Shown here one piece after another: positions 36,597-44,890 of a stretch of 64,000 nucleotides of DNA. The first letter of the stretch is position 1; each line of letters begins with the position of its first letter. The position numbers were made by a program, and so were the translations under genes. A model generated the notes under the pieces. It was not told the origin of the DNA, did not search any database, and was given only the letters and a program-made list of their open reading frames with translations. Source of the stretch: Ignavibacteria bacterium (GTDB taxonomy: Bacteria > Bacteroidota > Ignavibacteria > Kapaibacteriales > UBA2268). Location: assembly GCA_026416955.1 (NCBI GenBank), contig JAOAEE010000013.1:124001-188000 (forward strand), read 5' to 3'.

Positions 36597-37916
36597 TTAA
36601 ATATCCAAATATTTTTCAACTTCCCATTCAGTAACTTGAAGTTTGAATTCGTTCCATTCTCGTTCTTTTATTCTAATATACCTTCGAAATAGAACATCGC
36701 CAAATGTTTGCTTACATAATTCACTGTTTTTCAAGAATTGAATGGCTTCGTATAAAGATGAAGGTAATGTTTCAATATTGAATTCTCTAAGTTTGATGTC
36801 ATCAAAATGATACAAGTCTTCCTCTACAGGATTTGGAGGCTGTAAATTGTTTTTTACCCCATCCAACCCAGCAGAAAGCATCAATGCAAAAGCAAGGTAT
36901 GGATTGGCCGATGGGTCGGGACATCTTAATTCAATTCTAGCAGATTCCTTTTTGTCCTCGAACCACTTTGGTATCCTTATCAGTGCAGAACGATTAATTC
37001 GGGCCCAAGAAATATAAACAGGTGCTTCGTAACCAGCAACTAGCCTTTTATAGGAATTTACAGTTGGACAAAGAACCCCACATATTTCTTTAATGTGTGC
37101 TAATTGCCCAGCAATAAACGAATAGGCAACTTTCGAGAGATTGTATTTATCCCCGCCGTCGAAGAAGGCATTCCTTCTCTCGTTAATATCAAATAAGCTT
37201 TGGTGAACGTGCATACCAGAGCCATTGATTCCCATAATTGGTTTTGGCATAAAAGATGCAATTAAATTGTATCTTTGAGCAATTGCTTTAACAGTAGAAC
37301 GCAAAGTTAAAACTCTATCGGCAGTAATCAGGGCATCACCATAACGAAAATCAACCTCAAATTGTCCAGTAGCTACTTCGTGGTGAATTGCTTCAACATC
37401 AATATCGAAATACTCCAAATTCTTTGCAATGTCACGCATTATTTGTTGTGCATATTCTCCCGCAAGGTCGAAATATCCTCGGTTGTCAATAGGCAAAGGT
37501 CCGTTTCCTTCTTTTGTAAATAGGAAAAATTCTACTTCCGGTCCAAGATTATATTGGAAACCTAAACTTTTAGCATATTCAATAGCCTTTTTAAGAACGA
37601 ACCGTGGGTCGGCCTCGAATGGGTTTCCGTCAGGTTTATATATATCACAAATGAACCTTGCAGTTTTCTCTTCTCCATTTGAAAGCCAGGGGATTATTGC
37701 ATAAGTACTAACATCGGGTTTTAGATACAAATCGCTTTCGTGTATCCTTGCAAAGCCTTCGATAGAAGAACCATCAAACCAAGTTCCGTATTTAAGTGAG
37801 TCTTCAATTTTTGAAACGGGAATTGTAACTTCTTTCAATGTTCCTAAAATATCCGTAAATTGAAGGTTTACAAATGTAACATTGTCCTTATGTAACTTAT
37901 CAATAATGTGTTCCAT
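36597..37916 (-). CDS. glnA: Glutamine synthetase, type I (GSI-alpha length)
   Basis: Main ammonia assimilation enzyme: glutamate + NH3 + ATP to glutamine. 439 residues with FDGSSIEGFARIHESDL, GPEVEFFLF (metal site Glu), HHEVATGQFEVDFRY, GINGSGMHVHQSL, VNSYKRLVAGYEAP and RIELRCPDPSANPYLAF. Length and the short C-terminus without a recognisable NLYDLPP adenylylation segment suggest the GSI-alpha form, not controlled by GlnE. The track start is TTG two codons earlier; ATG at 37916 used. No glnK/amtB neighbour. Confidence 0.95.
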   Translation of the reverse strand: MEHIIDKLHKDNVTFVNLQFTDILGTLKEVTIPVSKIEDSLKYGTWFDGSSIEGFARIHESDLYLKPDVSTYAIIPWLSNGEEKTARFICDIYKPDGNPFEADPRFVLKKAIEYAKSLGFQYNLGPEVEFFLFTKEGNGPLPIDNRGYFDLAGEYAQQIMRDIAKNLEYFDIDVEAIHHEVATGQFEVDFRYGDALITADRVLTLRSTVKAIAQRYNLIASFMPKPIMGINGSGMHVHQSLFDINERRNAFFDGGDKYNLSKVAYSFIAGQLAHIKEICGVLCPTVNSYKRLVAGYEAPVYISWARINRSALIRIPKWFEDKKESARIELRCPDPSANPYLAFALMLSAGLDGVKNNLQPPNPVEEDLYHFDDIKLREFNIETLPSSLYEAIQFLKNSELCKQTFGDVLFRRYIRIKEREWNEFKLQVTEWEVEKYLDI

Positions 37917-37980
37917 AAACAATATCCAAAAAAATACAAAGATAAGAATTTTGAAAGAATATCATTGCAAATCTTGAAAA

Positions 37981-38850
37981 TTAGTATTCTTCCTCTTCTT
38001 CTTCTTCAATTCGTTCATACCTATCGAAGATAATAGTAGTGTTTGGCAAATTACTAATCAAATTTGAAATTGCTGAAAAGGGAATATTGTTATTTGTCAA
38101 ATCCAATAGTCTTAAGTTTTTCATTGAAAATATTTCAGGTGGAATTTTCTGTAAATTATTATTTGATAAATTCAAATACTTTAAATTGCGAACAGAAGAA
38201 GTATCAATCAAAATTTCTGTAATGTTATTTTTCGATAAATCTAAATACTCTAAGGAAGGCATATCACGAACCATTACATTCGATAGATTGTTGTTTTTTA
38301 GAACAACATTTCTTAGTGACTTTTTGCCATATAATTCAGCGGGAAAGGTACTTATGTTACTTTTGACAGCAACAAAACTTACAATATCACTTGGCAAATT
38401 CAAATAACCAGCAACATTTGCGTAACTGAGATTCACAACCTTGCCATTTCTATTTTCACTCACCAAGGTATTCGAAGAAGTCTTTTGCCTTGTTTTTTCT
38501 ATCAAATGCTTTGTTGCAACTTGTGAGCCTTCGTAATTTGAGTTTATTAATTTATTATACTTTTTGTGAGCGGATAGAAAATGGCTCTCGGCGAAATCAT
38601 AATTTCCCATTTGGAAAAAAATTTGACCAAGAGTTTCATCAGCAACTGCATCCCAATATTTTGCCTCCCAAGTATTGAATTTTGCAATAATATCTTTTGC
38701 TTCGTAAACCAAATCGCTGGCTCTTTCGTAGTTTTCTAACCAAATATTTGTATTAGCCAACTTAAGAAGTCTCTTTGCATAATTTAAATCTTGGGCAAAT
38801 AGGTTTCCAAATGTTATAAATAATAAGAAAATTAATATTGTTTTTTTCAT
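37981..38850 (-). CDS. Secreted leucine-rich repeat protein with helical N-terminal half
   Basis: 289 residues. Signal peptide (ending NLFAQ), then TPR-like helical hairpins (about 22-110: ADETLGQIFFQMGNYDFAESHF), then five or six LRRs (about 140-265) of the LxxLxLxxNxL form (LEYLDLSKNNITEI, LKYLNLSNNNLQKI, LRLLDLTNNNIPF). It ends in an unusual acidic tail IEEEEEEEY encoded by a run of GAA/GAG codons. RBS AGAGGTGG before the ATG at 38850. Eight bp after the stop of the coiled-coil/barrel gene, so one operon. Probably a periplasmic or surface binding protein; ligand unknown. Confidence 0.75.
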   Translation of the reverse strand: MKKTILIFLLFITFGNLFAQDLNYAKRLLKLANTNIWLENYERASDLVYEAKDIIAKFNTWEAKYWDAVADETLGQIFFQMGNYDFAESHFLSAHKKYNKLINSNYEGSQVATKHLIEKTRQKTSSNTLVSENRNGKVVNLSYANVAGYLNLPSDIVSFVAVKSNISTFPAELYGKKSLRNVVLKNNNLSNVMVRDMPSLEYLDLSKNNITEILIDTSSVRNLKYLNLSNNNLQKIPPEIFSMKNLRLLDLTNNNIPFSAISNLISNLPNTTIIFDRYERIEEEEEEEY

Positions 38851-38858
38851 AACCACCT

Positions 38859-39944
38859 CTAAAAAGTATTCAACAAATTAAACTTAATACCCAAAAACAC
38901 ACTTGGTAAAAAGGGTTTCCCAAGTAATAAACCATCGTATCCGATAGCATCTACATACTTATAAAATGATGCTCCAGCCAGGACTGCAATAGGAACCCTA
39001 CGGCTAAAACCTCCAAGTATAGTACAAACACCTAATGAATAGCCTTTATAATCATTTTGAAATAGGAAAGGAGAAGGAGATTTAGTAAATCCCTTAAAGT
39101 AACCAGCAGATAAATCTATCTCCCAATACAATGAACTTGAGTTGATTAACTTAGAAAGATTGACTAAAAATAAAACACTAAAATTCCATATATCATCTTT
39201 ATAGGTTTGTTTAATAGGAATCTCGCGTCCCGGTTGTTCCACAATATTGGTCAAATAGGTATAAGAAGTTGCAAATTTTACTCCAAGTACATTATTTGCC
39301 AAGTTAAATAAATGCAGTTCTAAATCGAATGAGGGAGCAAGATAAGTATTAATTCTTGGATTATCAAAAAACCATTGTGATGCTTTAATATTTGCCCCAA
39401 GTATAGGAAAATAAATTGGGCGATTCATTAATTCAATAATCACTTTGTTTCCATCGTTTTCACAATCAAACAATTTCAAATTCAAGGCCTTTATTATGCT
39501 ATCTCTAATATCAATTAATTCTCTTAATGTTTCATACTCAATGAATTTCAATTTTAATGTATCGTTTTCAATTTTATACTTTTCTAGTTCTATTTTAACC
39601 TTTTCAAGTTTTTCTTGACAATTAGTTAACCTTGGGTCATCTTTTTTATTTTTCACACTATCGTATAAAGCACGTGCTAAATTGTAATATCTTCTGATTT
39701 CTCTTATTTCCATATTTTGAATTGCTGTATAAGAAACTGGAGGAACCATATTATCAATTCCAAGTTGAGCTTGTAAAATCAATGCCCTTGTATAATAACC
39801 CATAAGCAATTCAAAATACTTTTCGTTGGTAGTAATATAATTTCTTAAATTCGTTGGCAAGGGCGGGACATTAACAAATGGTTCTGCTGCTAAAAGGCTT
39901 AAAGTTGAAATTATTATTAGCAAAAAATTGAGCAAAATTTTCAT
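38859..39944 (-). CDS. Putative outer-membrane protein with coiled coil and C-terminal beta domain
   Basis: 361 residues, no family recognised. Signal peptide (ending LLAAEP), a helical region to about 95, a coiled coil with two cysteines (LTNCQEKLEKVKIELEKYK, about 105-165), then a region of alternating strands (about 175-361) ending ...VFLGIKFNLLNTF, typical of a small barrel or beta-sandwich. The final Phe fits a BAM signal for outer-membrane insertion, but this is inference. First gene of a pair with the LRR protein. Confidence 0.6.
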   Translation of the reverse strand: MKILLNFLLIIISTLSLLAAEPFVNVPPLPTNLRNYITTNEKYFELLMGYYTRALILQAQLGIDNMVPPVSYTAIQNMEIREIRRYYNLARALYDSVKNKKDDPRLTNCQEKLEKVKIELEKYKIENDTLKLKFIEYETLRELIDIRDSIIKALNLKLFDCENDGNKVIIELMNRPIYFPILGANIKASQWFFDNPRINTYLAPSFDLELHLFNLANNVLGVKFATSYTYLTNIVEQPGREIPIKQTYKDDIWNFSVLFLVNLSKLINSSSLYWEIDLSAGYFKGFTKSPSPFLFQNDYKGYSLGVCTILGGFSRRVPIAVLAGASFYKYVDAIGYDGLLLGKPFLPSVFLGIKFNLLNTF

Positions 39945-39970
39945 AATTCACCTAATTTATTTAAATTATT

Positions 39971-40759
39971 TTATATGCTTGATAAATAACCACCATCGAT
40001 AGGTATACTTGTTCCATTGATATAACTTGCGTATTCTGAAGCAAGAAATGTTGCGAGATAAGCAATTTCCTCGGGTTTTGCAAAACGTTTTGTGGGAATT
40101 TTTTGCAAAATACTTAAAGATTCTTCCTCGAAAGAAACTCCCTTTGCACTTGCTCGATTGTTTATCAAAGACTTAAGTCTTTCGGTTAAAGTATAACCGG
40201 GCAAAATATTATTTACGGTAATACCAAATGGAGCAAGTTCCCGAGAAAGGGTTTTTGCCCAACTTCCCATTGCTCCACGCACTGTGTTCGAAACTCCTAA
40301 ATTTTCTATTGGCTCACGCATACCTACCGATACAATATTGATTATCCTACCAAATTTATTTTCTTTCATACCGGGTACAAGTAATTCAATCAATTTTTGT
40401 GCCGACAATATGTGTTGTCTAAAAGCTTTTTCCAGTTGTTCGGTTGTAGAATTATGCAGTAAGCCCGGTTCTGGACCACCAGTGTTGTTTACAAGGATGT
40501 GAATTGCTTCTATTTGTGATAAGATATCTTTTACTTTAATTTCTAAGATTTGGAGATTTGAAATGTCGCAAGCTACATAAAGATGTTTAACATTGGTCTT
40601 AATACAAAGGGTTTTAGTAATCTCGTTCAATTTTGTTTCATTTCTTGCAAGCAAAATTACCTTTGCCCCAGAGTATGCAAATTGAGAAGCAATTGCATAA
40701 CCAATACCTTGTGATGCACCGCAAACAAGAGCAATACGATTTTGTAAGCTAATCTCCAT
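39971..40759 (-). CDS. SDR oxidoreductase with atypical active site (SNxxR)
   Basis: 262 residues with an NAD(P) fold GASQGIGYAIA, the conserved NNTGG (NNAG-like) stretch and the C-terminal SYINGTSIPIDGG. At the active site Ser is present (NIVSVGMREP), but the classical YxxxK reads SNTVR. A known group of 'SDR family' proteins shows this S-N-x-x-R pattern, so it is probably not a random mutation, but its chemistry is unclear. ATG at 40759 used instead of the upstream TTG. It lies between the barrel/LRR operon (27 bp downstream) and the rpsA terminator. Confidence 0.82.
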   Translation of the reverse strand: MEISLQNRIALVCGASQGIGYAIASQFAYSGAKVILLARNETKLNEITKTLCIKTNVKHLYVACDISNLQILEIKVKDILSQIEAIHILVNNTGGPEPGLLHNSTTEQLEKAFRQHILSAQKLIELLVPGMKENKFGRIINIVSVGMREPIENLGVSNTVRGAMGSWAKTLSRELAPFGITVNNILPGYTLTERLKSLINNRASAKGVSFEEESLSILQKIPTKRFAKPEEIAYLATFLASEYASYINGTSIPIDGGYLSSI

Positions 40760-40766
40760 AGACAAT

Positions 40767-40793
40767 AAAGGCTACCACATTAGGGTAGCCTTT
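40767..40793 (-). terminator. Terminator after rpsA
   Basis: AAAGGCTACC ... GGTAGCCTTT stem with a 7-nt loop, 13 bp after the rpsA stop at 40806. It overlaps the 5' side of the SDR gene, so the SDR is probably transcribed from its own promoter or by read-through. Confidence 0.82.
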
Positions 40794-40805
40794 AATATAT
40801 CATAC

Positions 40806-42890
40806 TTATTTGTCTTCTTTATCTACTGGATTGGTATCGTCTTCTGTTAATTCCAAATTAAGTTCGATTGTACCTTCTTGAACTTTTCCTTCCAAAGAAT
40901 TAGTTTCGTCATTAGTTAGAGGTGTTTGTTCCAAATTTGAAACTACACTTTCTTTCTGTGGGTTCAATACCAATTGGTCTTTTGGGTCGGGGGGTGGTAC
41001 AGTATAACTAGTTGCAAGGGAAGGATAAAGGGCGCTCGAGATGTGCTCATCTGGTTGTGCTTTGGTTTCGATTCCTTCATAATCGGCAGCCTCGGAGGCA
41101 TCAAAGTAACTACGACTTGTGTCGATTACGACTTTATCAGCATTTGGAACTGGATGTTGGGCATTATATGCATCGATTGTTGCTTGGTCCATTGTTCGTA
41201 ATGCTTCGACTGCCGAAAGGACAATTTTCTTTGATTCTTTTTCAAATTCAACAACCCGTAATGGCAACCTATCTCCTATTTTAAAGTAGTCTGTAATTAC
41301 CCTTACTGGAGCAAATGACAATTGGGAAACGGGTACGAAACCATCAACACCATCGGGTAATTCAACAATAACTCCCTTTTCGATAATTCTTTCAATTTTG
41401 CCCTCGGTAATGGTTCCAACCTTGTATTTTTCTTCGAAGTAATCCCACGGGTCTTCTTGAATTTGCTTATGTCCAAGAGCAATTCTCCTTTGTTCTTTAT
41501 CTACAGCAAGAACAACAACTTCCAATTCTTCCCCTTTCTTTACAAACTCGCCAGGATGTCTAATCTTCTTTGTCCAAGAAAGGTCACTAATATGTATCAA
41601 ACCATCAACTCCGGGTTCAAGCTCAACAAATACACCAAAATTCGTAATGTTCCTTACAACACCACGATGACGTGAACCAACCGGGTACTTTTGTGCTAAT
41701 TCTTCCCAAGGGTCGGGTTCAAGTTGTTTCATACCAAGAGCAAGTTTACGTTCCTCTTTGTCAATATTTAATACAACTGCTTCAACTATTTGACCAAGAG
41801 AAACAACTTGGGAGGGATGTTTGACGTGTTGTGTCCACGACATTTCGCTAATGTGGATAAGCCCTTCAATTCCCTTTTCAATTTCAATAAATGCACCATA
41901 GTCAGTCAGACTAACGACTTTGCCTCGTACCCTGGTCCCTTTCTCATATTTGTCGCCAATAGAATCCCAAGGATGTGGCGTTAATTGTTTCATTCCGAGG
42001 GAAATCCTCTTCTTATCTGGGTCGAAATCCAACACAACTACTTTTACTTTTTGGTCAAGTTGAACTACTTCGCTAGGATGCGTAACGCGTCCCCAAGACA
42101 AATCCGTTATATGAACTAATCCATCAACACCACCTAAATCGACAAAAACACCGAAATCGGCTATTGCTTTTACAATACCTTCTAAAACTAAGCCTTTTTC
42201 AAGTTTGGAAAGTAGTGCTTCTCGTTGGTCTTTAAGTTGTTCTTCAAGAATAACTTTATGGCTAACAACAACATTTTCATTTGGATGGTTCACTTTTACA
42301 ATTCTTACATCAAGGGTTTTCCCTACCCAAGAATCGAAATCCCTAACTGGTCGAATATCTATTTGAGAACCGGGTAGAAAAGCTTCGACACCAAGCAAAT
42401 CTACCACCATTCCACCTTTTATTCTTCTCAAAATTCGAACTGGAACAACATCTTGATTTTCGTAAATTCTATTAATTTCTTGCCAAATTCTCATAAAATC
42501 GGCTCTTTTCCTTGAAAGCAGTACTCGTCCTTGGCTGTCTTCCAACGCTTCTACAAAAACATCAATTTGATCCCCTACACTTAATGTTTCCGAGTTTAGC
42601 AATTCGCTCCTTGGAATAACACCAACACTCTTAAACCCAACATCAACGAAAACCTCATCCTTTGTAATATCCACAATTCTTCCTCGGACGAGTTGCCCTT
42701 CTTTAATTTCCTTAAAATTCTTGGAAACCATCTCGGAAAAGGTTGCTTCATCGAGTTCAAGATTATTAAAGGAGATATCGAGCAAGCTTGAAGGAACATT
42801 TAATTTAGTAGGGGATTTCATAGAAGACTCAAATTGCAAAGATTCGCTACTTTTTAAATTATCAATTTGACTAATTACACTATCAGTCAT
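40806..42890 (-). CDS. rpsA: 30S ribosomal protein S1
   Basis: 694 residues with six S1 RNA-binding domains at about 55-125, 140-205, 225-295, 310-380, 397-467 and 482-552. Domains 3-5 carry the strong repeats: GVFVDLGGVDGLVHITDLSW, GAFIEIEKGIEGLIHISEMSW and GVFVELEPGVDGLIHISDLSW. S1 brings mRNA to the 30S subunit. The N-terminal 50 residues and the acidic C-terminal ~110 are extra to the six domains and likely disordered. RBS GGAGG 8 bp before the ATG. A terminator follows and a possible promoter lies upstream. Confidence 0.97.
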   Translation of the reverse strand: MTDSVISQIDNLKSSESLQFESSMKSPTKLNVPSSLLDISFNNLELDEATFSEMVSKNFKEIKEGQLVRGRIVDITKDEVFVDVGFKSVGVIPRSELLNSETLSVGDQIDVFVEALEDSQGRVLLSRKRADFMRIWQEINRIYENQDVVPVRILRRIKGGMVVDLLGVEAFLPGSQIDIRPVRDFDSWVGKTLDVRIVKVNHPNENVVVSHKVILEEQLKDQREALLSKLEKGLVLEGIVKAIADFGVFVDLGGVDGLVHITDLSWGRVTHPSEVVQLDQKVKVVVLDFDPDKKRISLGMKQLTPHPWDSIGDKYEKGTRVRGKVVSLTDYGAFIEIEKGIEGLIHISEMSWTQHVKHPSQVVSLGQIVEAVVLNIDKEERKLALGMKQLEPDPWEELAQKYPVGSRHRGVVRNITNFGVFVELEPGVDGLIHISDLSWTKKIRHPGEFVKKGEELEVVVLAVDKEQRRIALGHKQIQEDPWDYFEEKYKVGTITEGKIERIIEKGVIVELPDGVDGFVPVSQLSFAPVRVITDYFKIGDRLPLRVVEFEKESKKIVLSAVEALRTMDQATIDAYNAQHPVPNADKVVIDTSRSYFDASEAADYEGIETKAQPDEHISSALYPSLATSYTVPPPDPKDQLVLNPQKESVVSNLEQTPLTNDETNSLEGKVQEGTIELNLELTEDDTNPVDKEDK

Positions 42891-42921
42891 TAAGAAACCT
42901 CCGTTTTTTCCATTAATTTTT

Positions 42922-42948
42922 GTTTAACATACAATTTTAAAGAGTTGC
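42922..42948 (-). promoter_or_regulatory. Possible rpsA promoter
   Basis: On the minus strand TTGCAA is followed after 17 bp by an extended TATG-TTAAAC, about 40 bp before the rpsA ATG. The same TRTGTTAAAY word precedes three other genes here (34815, 33164, 50508). Consensus match is partial, so confidence is low. Confidence 0.3.
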
Positions 42949-43368
42949 AAATTAATAAAATCAAATAACATAAACAAAATAATTTACATAAAAATTCTCC
43001 AAAAATTAATCGTTTTATGTCATACTATGAAAAATTCGAAACAAGAAAAAAAATTTTCTAATAAATTTTGAAATACTTACTAAAAATTTATCATAATATT
43101 GTTTTTCAAAAATCCCTCAGATTCTTTTCAAAAATTTCCACCATTCCCAAAAAATTTTGTTTCTTCACCAAATTTAACCCAAAAGAGGAACCTTTATTGT
43201 TCGCAAATGTGATATTGTTGAATAAACTTCGAAACAATTTATTAAATCTAGTCTTTTATACAATTCAATTCTTCAGAGACAGTTATAGGAAAACAATTCA
43301 ATTGCTCGAAGAATTTTTAATTCCTTACTTTTGCTCCATATTTGGAAGGAAATCTGTTGCCCAACTCT

Positions 43369-43662
43369 TCAAACTCTTAGAGATGGATTACGAATTAACT
43401 TTATTGTGATTAATGCGTTCTCCTCTTTATATTTCGAGGTAATTCCATTGGAAACTAATATTTTAAATTGCATAACCTTTCCAAACTTTACATCAAACTG
43501 TATATCTGTATTTATCATTTTGGCTCCAAAATTCTTACTTACTTGATTCATATACAAATGGAATGAACTTATCGCTCCATTTAGACTTTTTTGGCAATTT
43601 AAAATGGAAACTTTTAAATATTTGGGAATTAATAAGAAATTTGAATTAAAAAGATTTTGCAT
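43369..43662 (-). CDS. Doubtful small hypothetical ORF
   Basis: 97 residues starting at an ATG at 43662 with only a weak A-rich upstream stretch. No signal peptide, membrane helix or family recognised; the middle (VSKNFGAKMINTDIQFDVKF) could be part of a soluble beta-alpha protein. It overlaps two antisense ORFs and sits in the gene-poor region, so it may be chance or a remnant. Confidence 0.22.
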   Translation of the reverse strand: MQNLFNSNFLLIPKYLKVSILNCQKSLNGAISSFHLYMNQVSKNFGAKMINTDIQFDVKFGKVMQFKILVSNGITSKYKEENALITIKLIRNPSLRV

Positions 43663-43844
43663 TTTTTAAATTTTCTTTTCTTTCGTTTTTTTGAGTAAGT
43701 TATAAGTTATTTTCTCTCATACATTTCTCAATCACTTGTCCAAACAATTTATTATTCTATATTCATCTGATAAGAAATAAAGACCAAAAAACACTTTAAC
43801 TTACTCAAATTTTGAAATTTTTTTCTAATAAAATTGTAGGTCTT

Positions 43845-44890
43845 ATGAAAAGTTATATTACTTTCTTTTTTCTACTTATTTCATCACTTTACCTTAACTC
43901 ACAAATATTTTATACTGTTGTTTCGCCTAACGGGTCAACAAAAGTTGACCCGACGCCCGATTCAGCCCTGTTGCTAGCTAATAACAACGATATTATTTAT
44001 TCCCCAGCAGGAAACTTCAACGATGATATAAGAGTAAAAAAATTAGTTCATATTATTATCGGAGCAGGTTACAACTATACTCTCGGAGGAAGTATTTCAA
44101 TAAGTACATAGAATGGAAAAATCATATACGAAAAAAGGGCAGAAAATGGTTCTCTTCAAGGAATTTTTCTTAACGAAAGTATTATTTTTGATGCAGAACT
44201 TTCTAATCCAATCCAAAATTTTACGATATTACGATGTTATATTAAAGGTTTAATTGGTGCTTCTGGCTATGATATGGATCAATTACATTTCAATGGTCTT
44301 TCAATAATAGAATGTATAGTAGAAAGCCCCTTGTAATTTGGAAATGGAAAAAATTTTATGATTACAAAAAGCATACTAAGATCTTATGAAACAGTTCTTG
44401 ATCGTTGTTCTGGAATAACTGAAAAAAATTCAATAATAATTCCTTTTGGTAACCTAACACTAAATATAAACGAAAATTCTTTCTTCGAAAACTGCATATT
44501 TACAAAAAAATCATTGGGGTGTGGGTCTATAACACTCATTTTATCAACAATATTTTTACTGATTCATCATATCAATTGGACGTTGATGGAAACAATAGAC
44601 TTTTAGGTAACGTCTATTTACCATTAGAAAAAATTTTCCAAAATTATGATAAATCTGAAATCGACCGTTACAAACACGATTTCCATTTGAAAACGGAGGC
44701 AAAACAAAAAATTAAAGGCACAGATGGAACCGACATAGGAATTTACGGAACGAGGGAACCTTTCAAAGAATACGGTCTCCCAGTGAACCCACAAATCAAA
44801 AAAGCAAAAGTGAGCCCGATGACTACTCCTGATGGAAAATTAAAAATCGAGTTCGAAGTCGAGGCACAAGAAAAAAAGGAGGAAAAATGA
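43845..44890 (+). pseudogene. Decayed surface-protein gene A (beta-helix type)
   Basis: Starts well: AGGT site, ATG at 43845 and a signal peptide (MKSYITFFFLLISSLYLNSQ), then FYTVVSPNGSTKVDPTPDSA. The same frame is then broken by TAG at 44109-44111 and TAA at 44334-44336, but keeps protein-like sequence on both sides, including beta-helix-like NINENSFFENCIF. Near the A7 run at 44504-44510 the frame shifts; the other frame continues with VYNTHFINNIFTDSSYQLDV and ends at TGA 44890 with GTDGTDIGIYGT and KAKVSPMTTPDGKLKIEFEV, which looks like a normal end of this protein type. So one ancestral protein of about 345 residues, now three lesions. Overlaps gene B by ATGA. Confidence 0.85.

Larger units (their letters stand above)
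42891..43844. other. Long gene-poor, AT-rich region between rpsA and the pseudogenes
   Basis: About 950 bp with no gene I can support, by far the longest such stretch in the window. The track offers a 113-residue plus-strand ORF (43068-43409) with a TTG start, no ribosome site and a low-complexity F/K/L/N composition, and a 97-residue minus-strand ORF (43369-43662), listed separately. The rpsA leader occupies the left edge. Being beside a decayed gene pair, it may be older, more eroded coding sequence. Confidence 0.5.

Noticed and set aside
37981-38010. Phase-variation switch in the GAA/GAG run of the LRR gene
   Set aside because: It is a trinucleotide repeat within the last codons; slippage would change tail length only, not switch the gene off. 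Kept only as a minor note.
43068-43409. 113-residue plus-strand ORF as a gene
   Set aside because: TTG start, no ribosome site, low-complexity F/K/L/N composition, no family, overlaps a minus-strand ORF.
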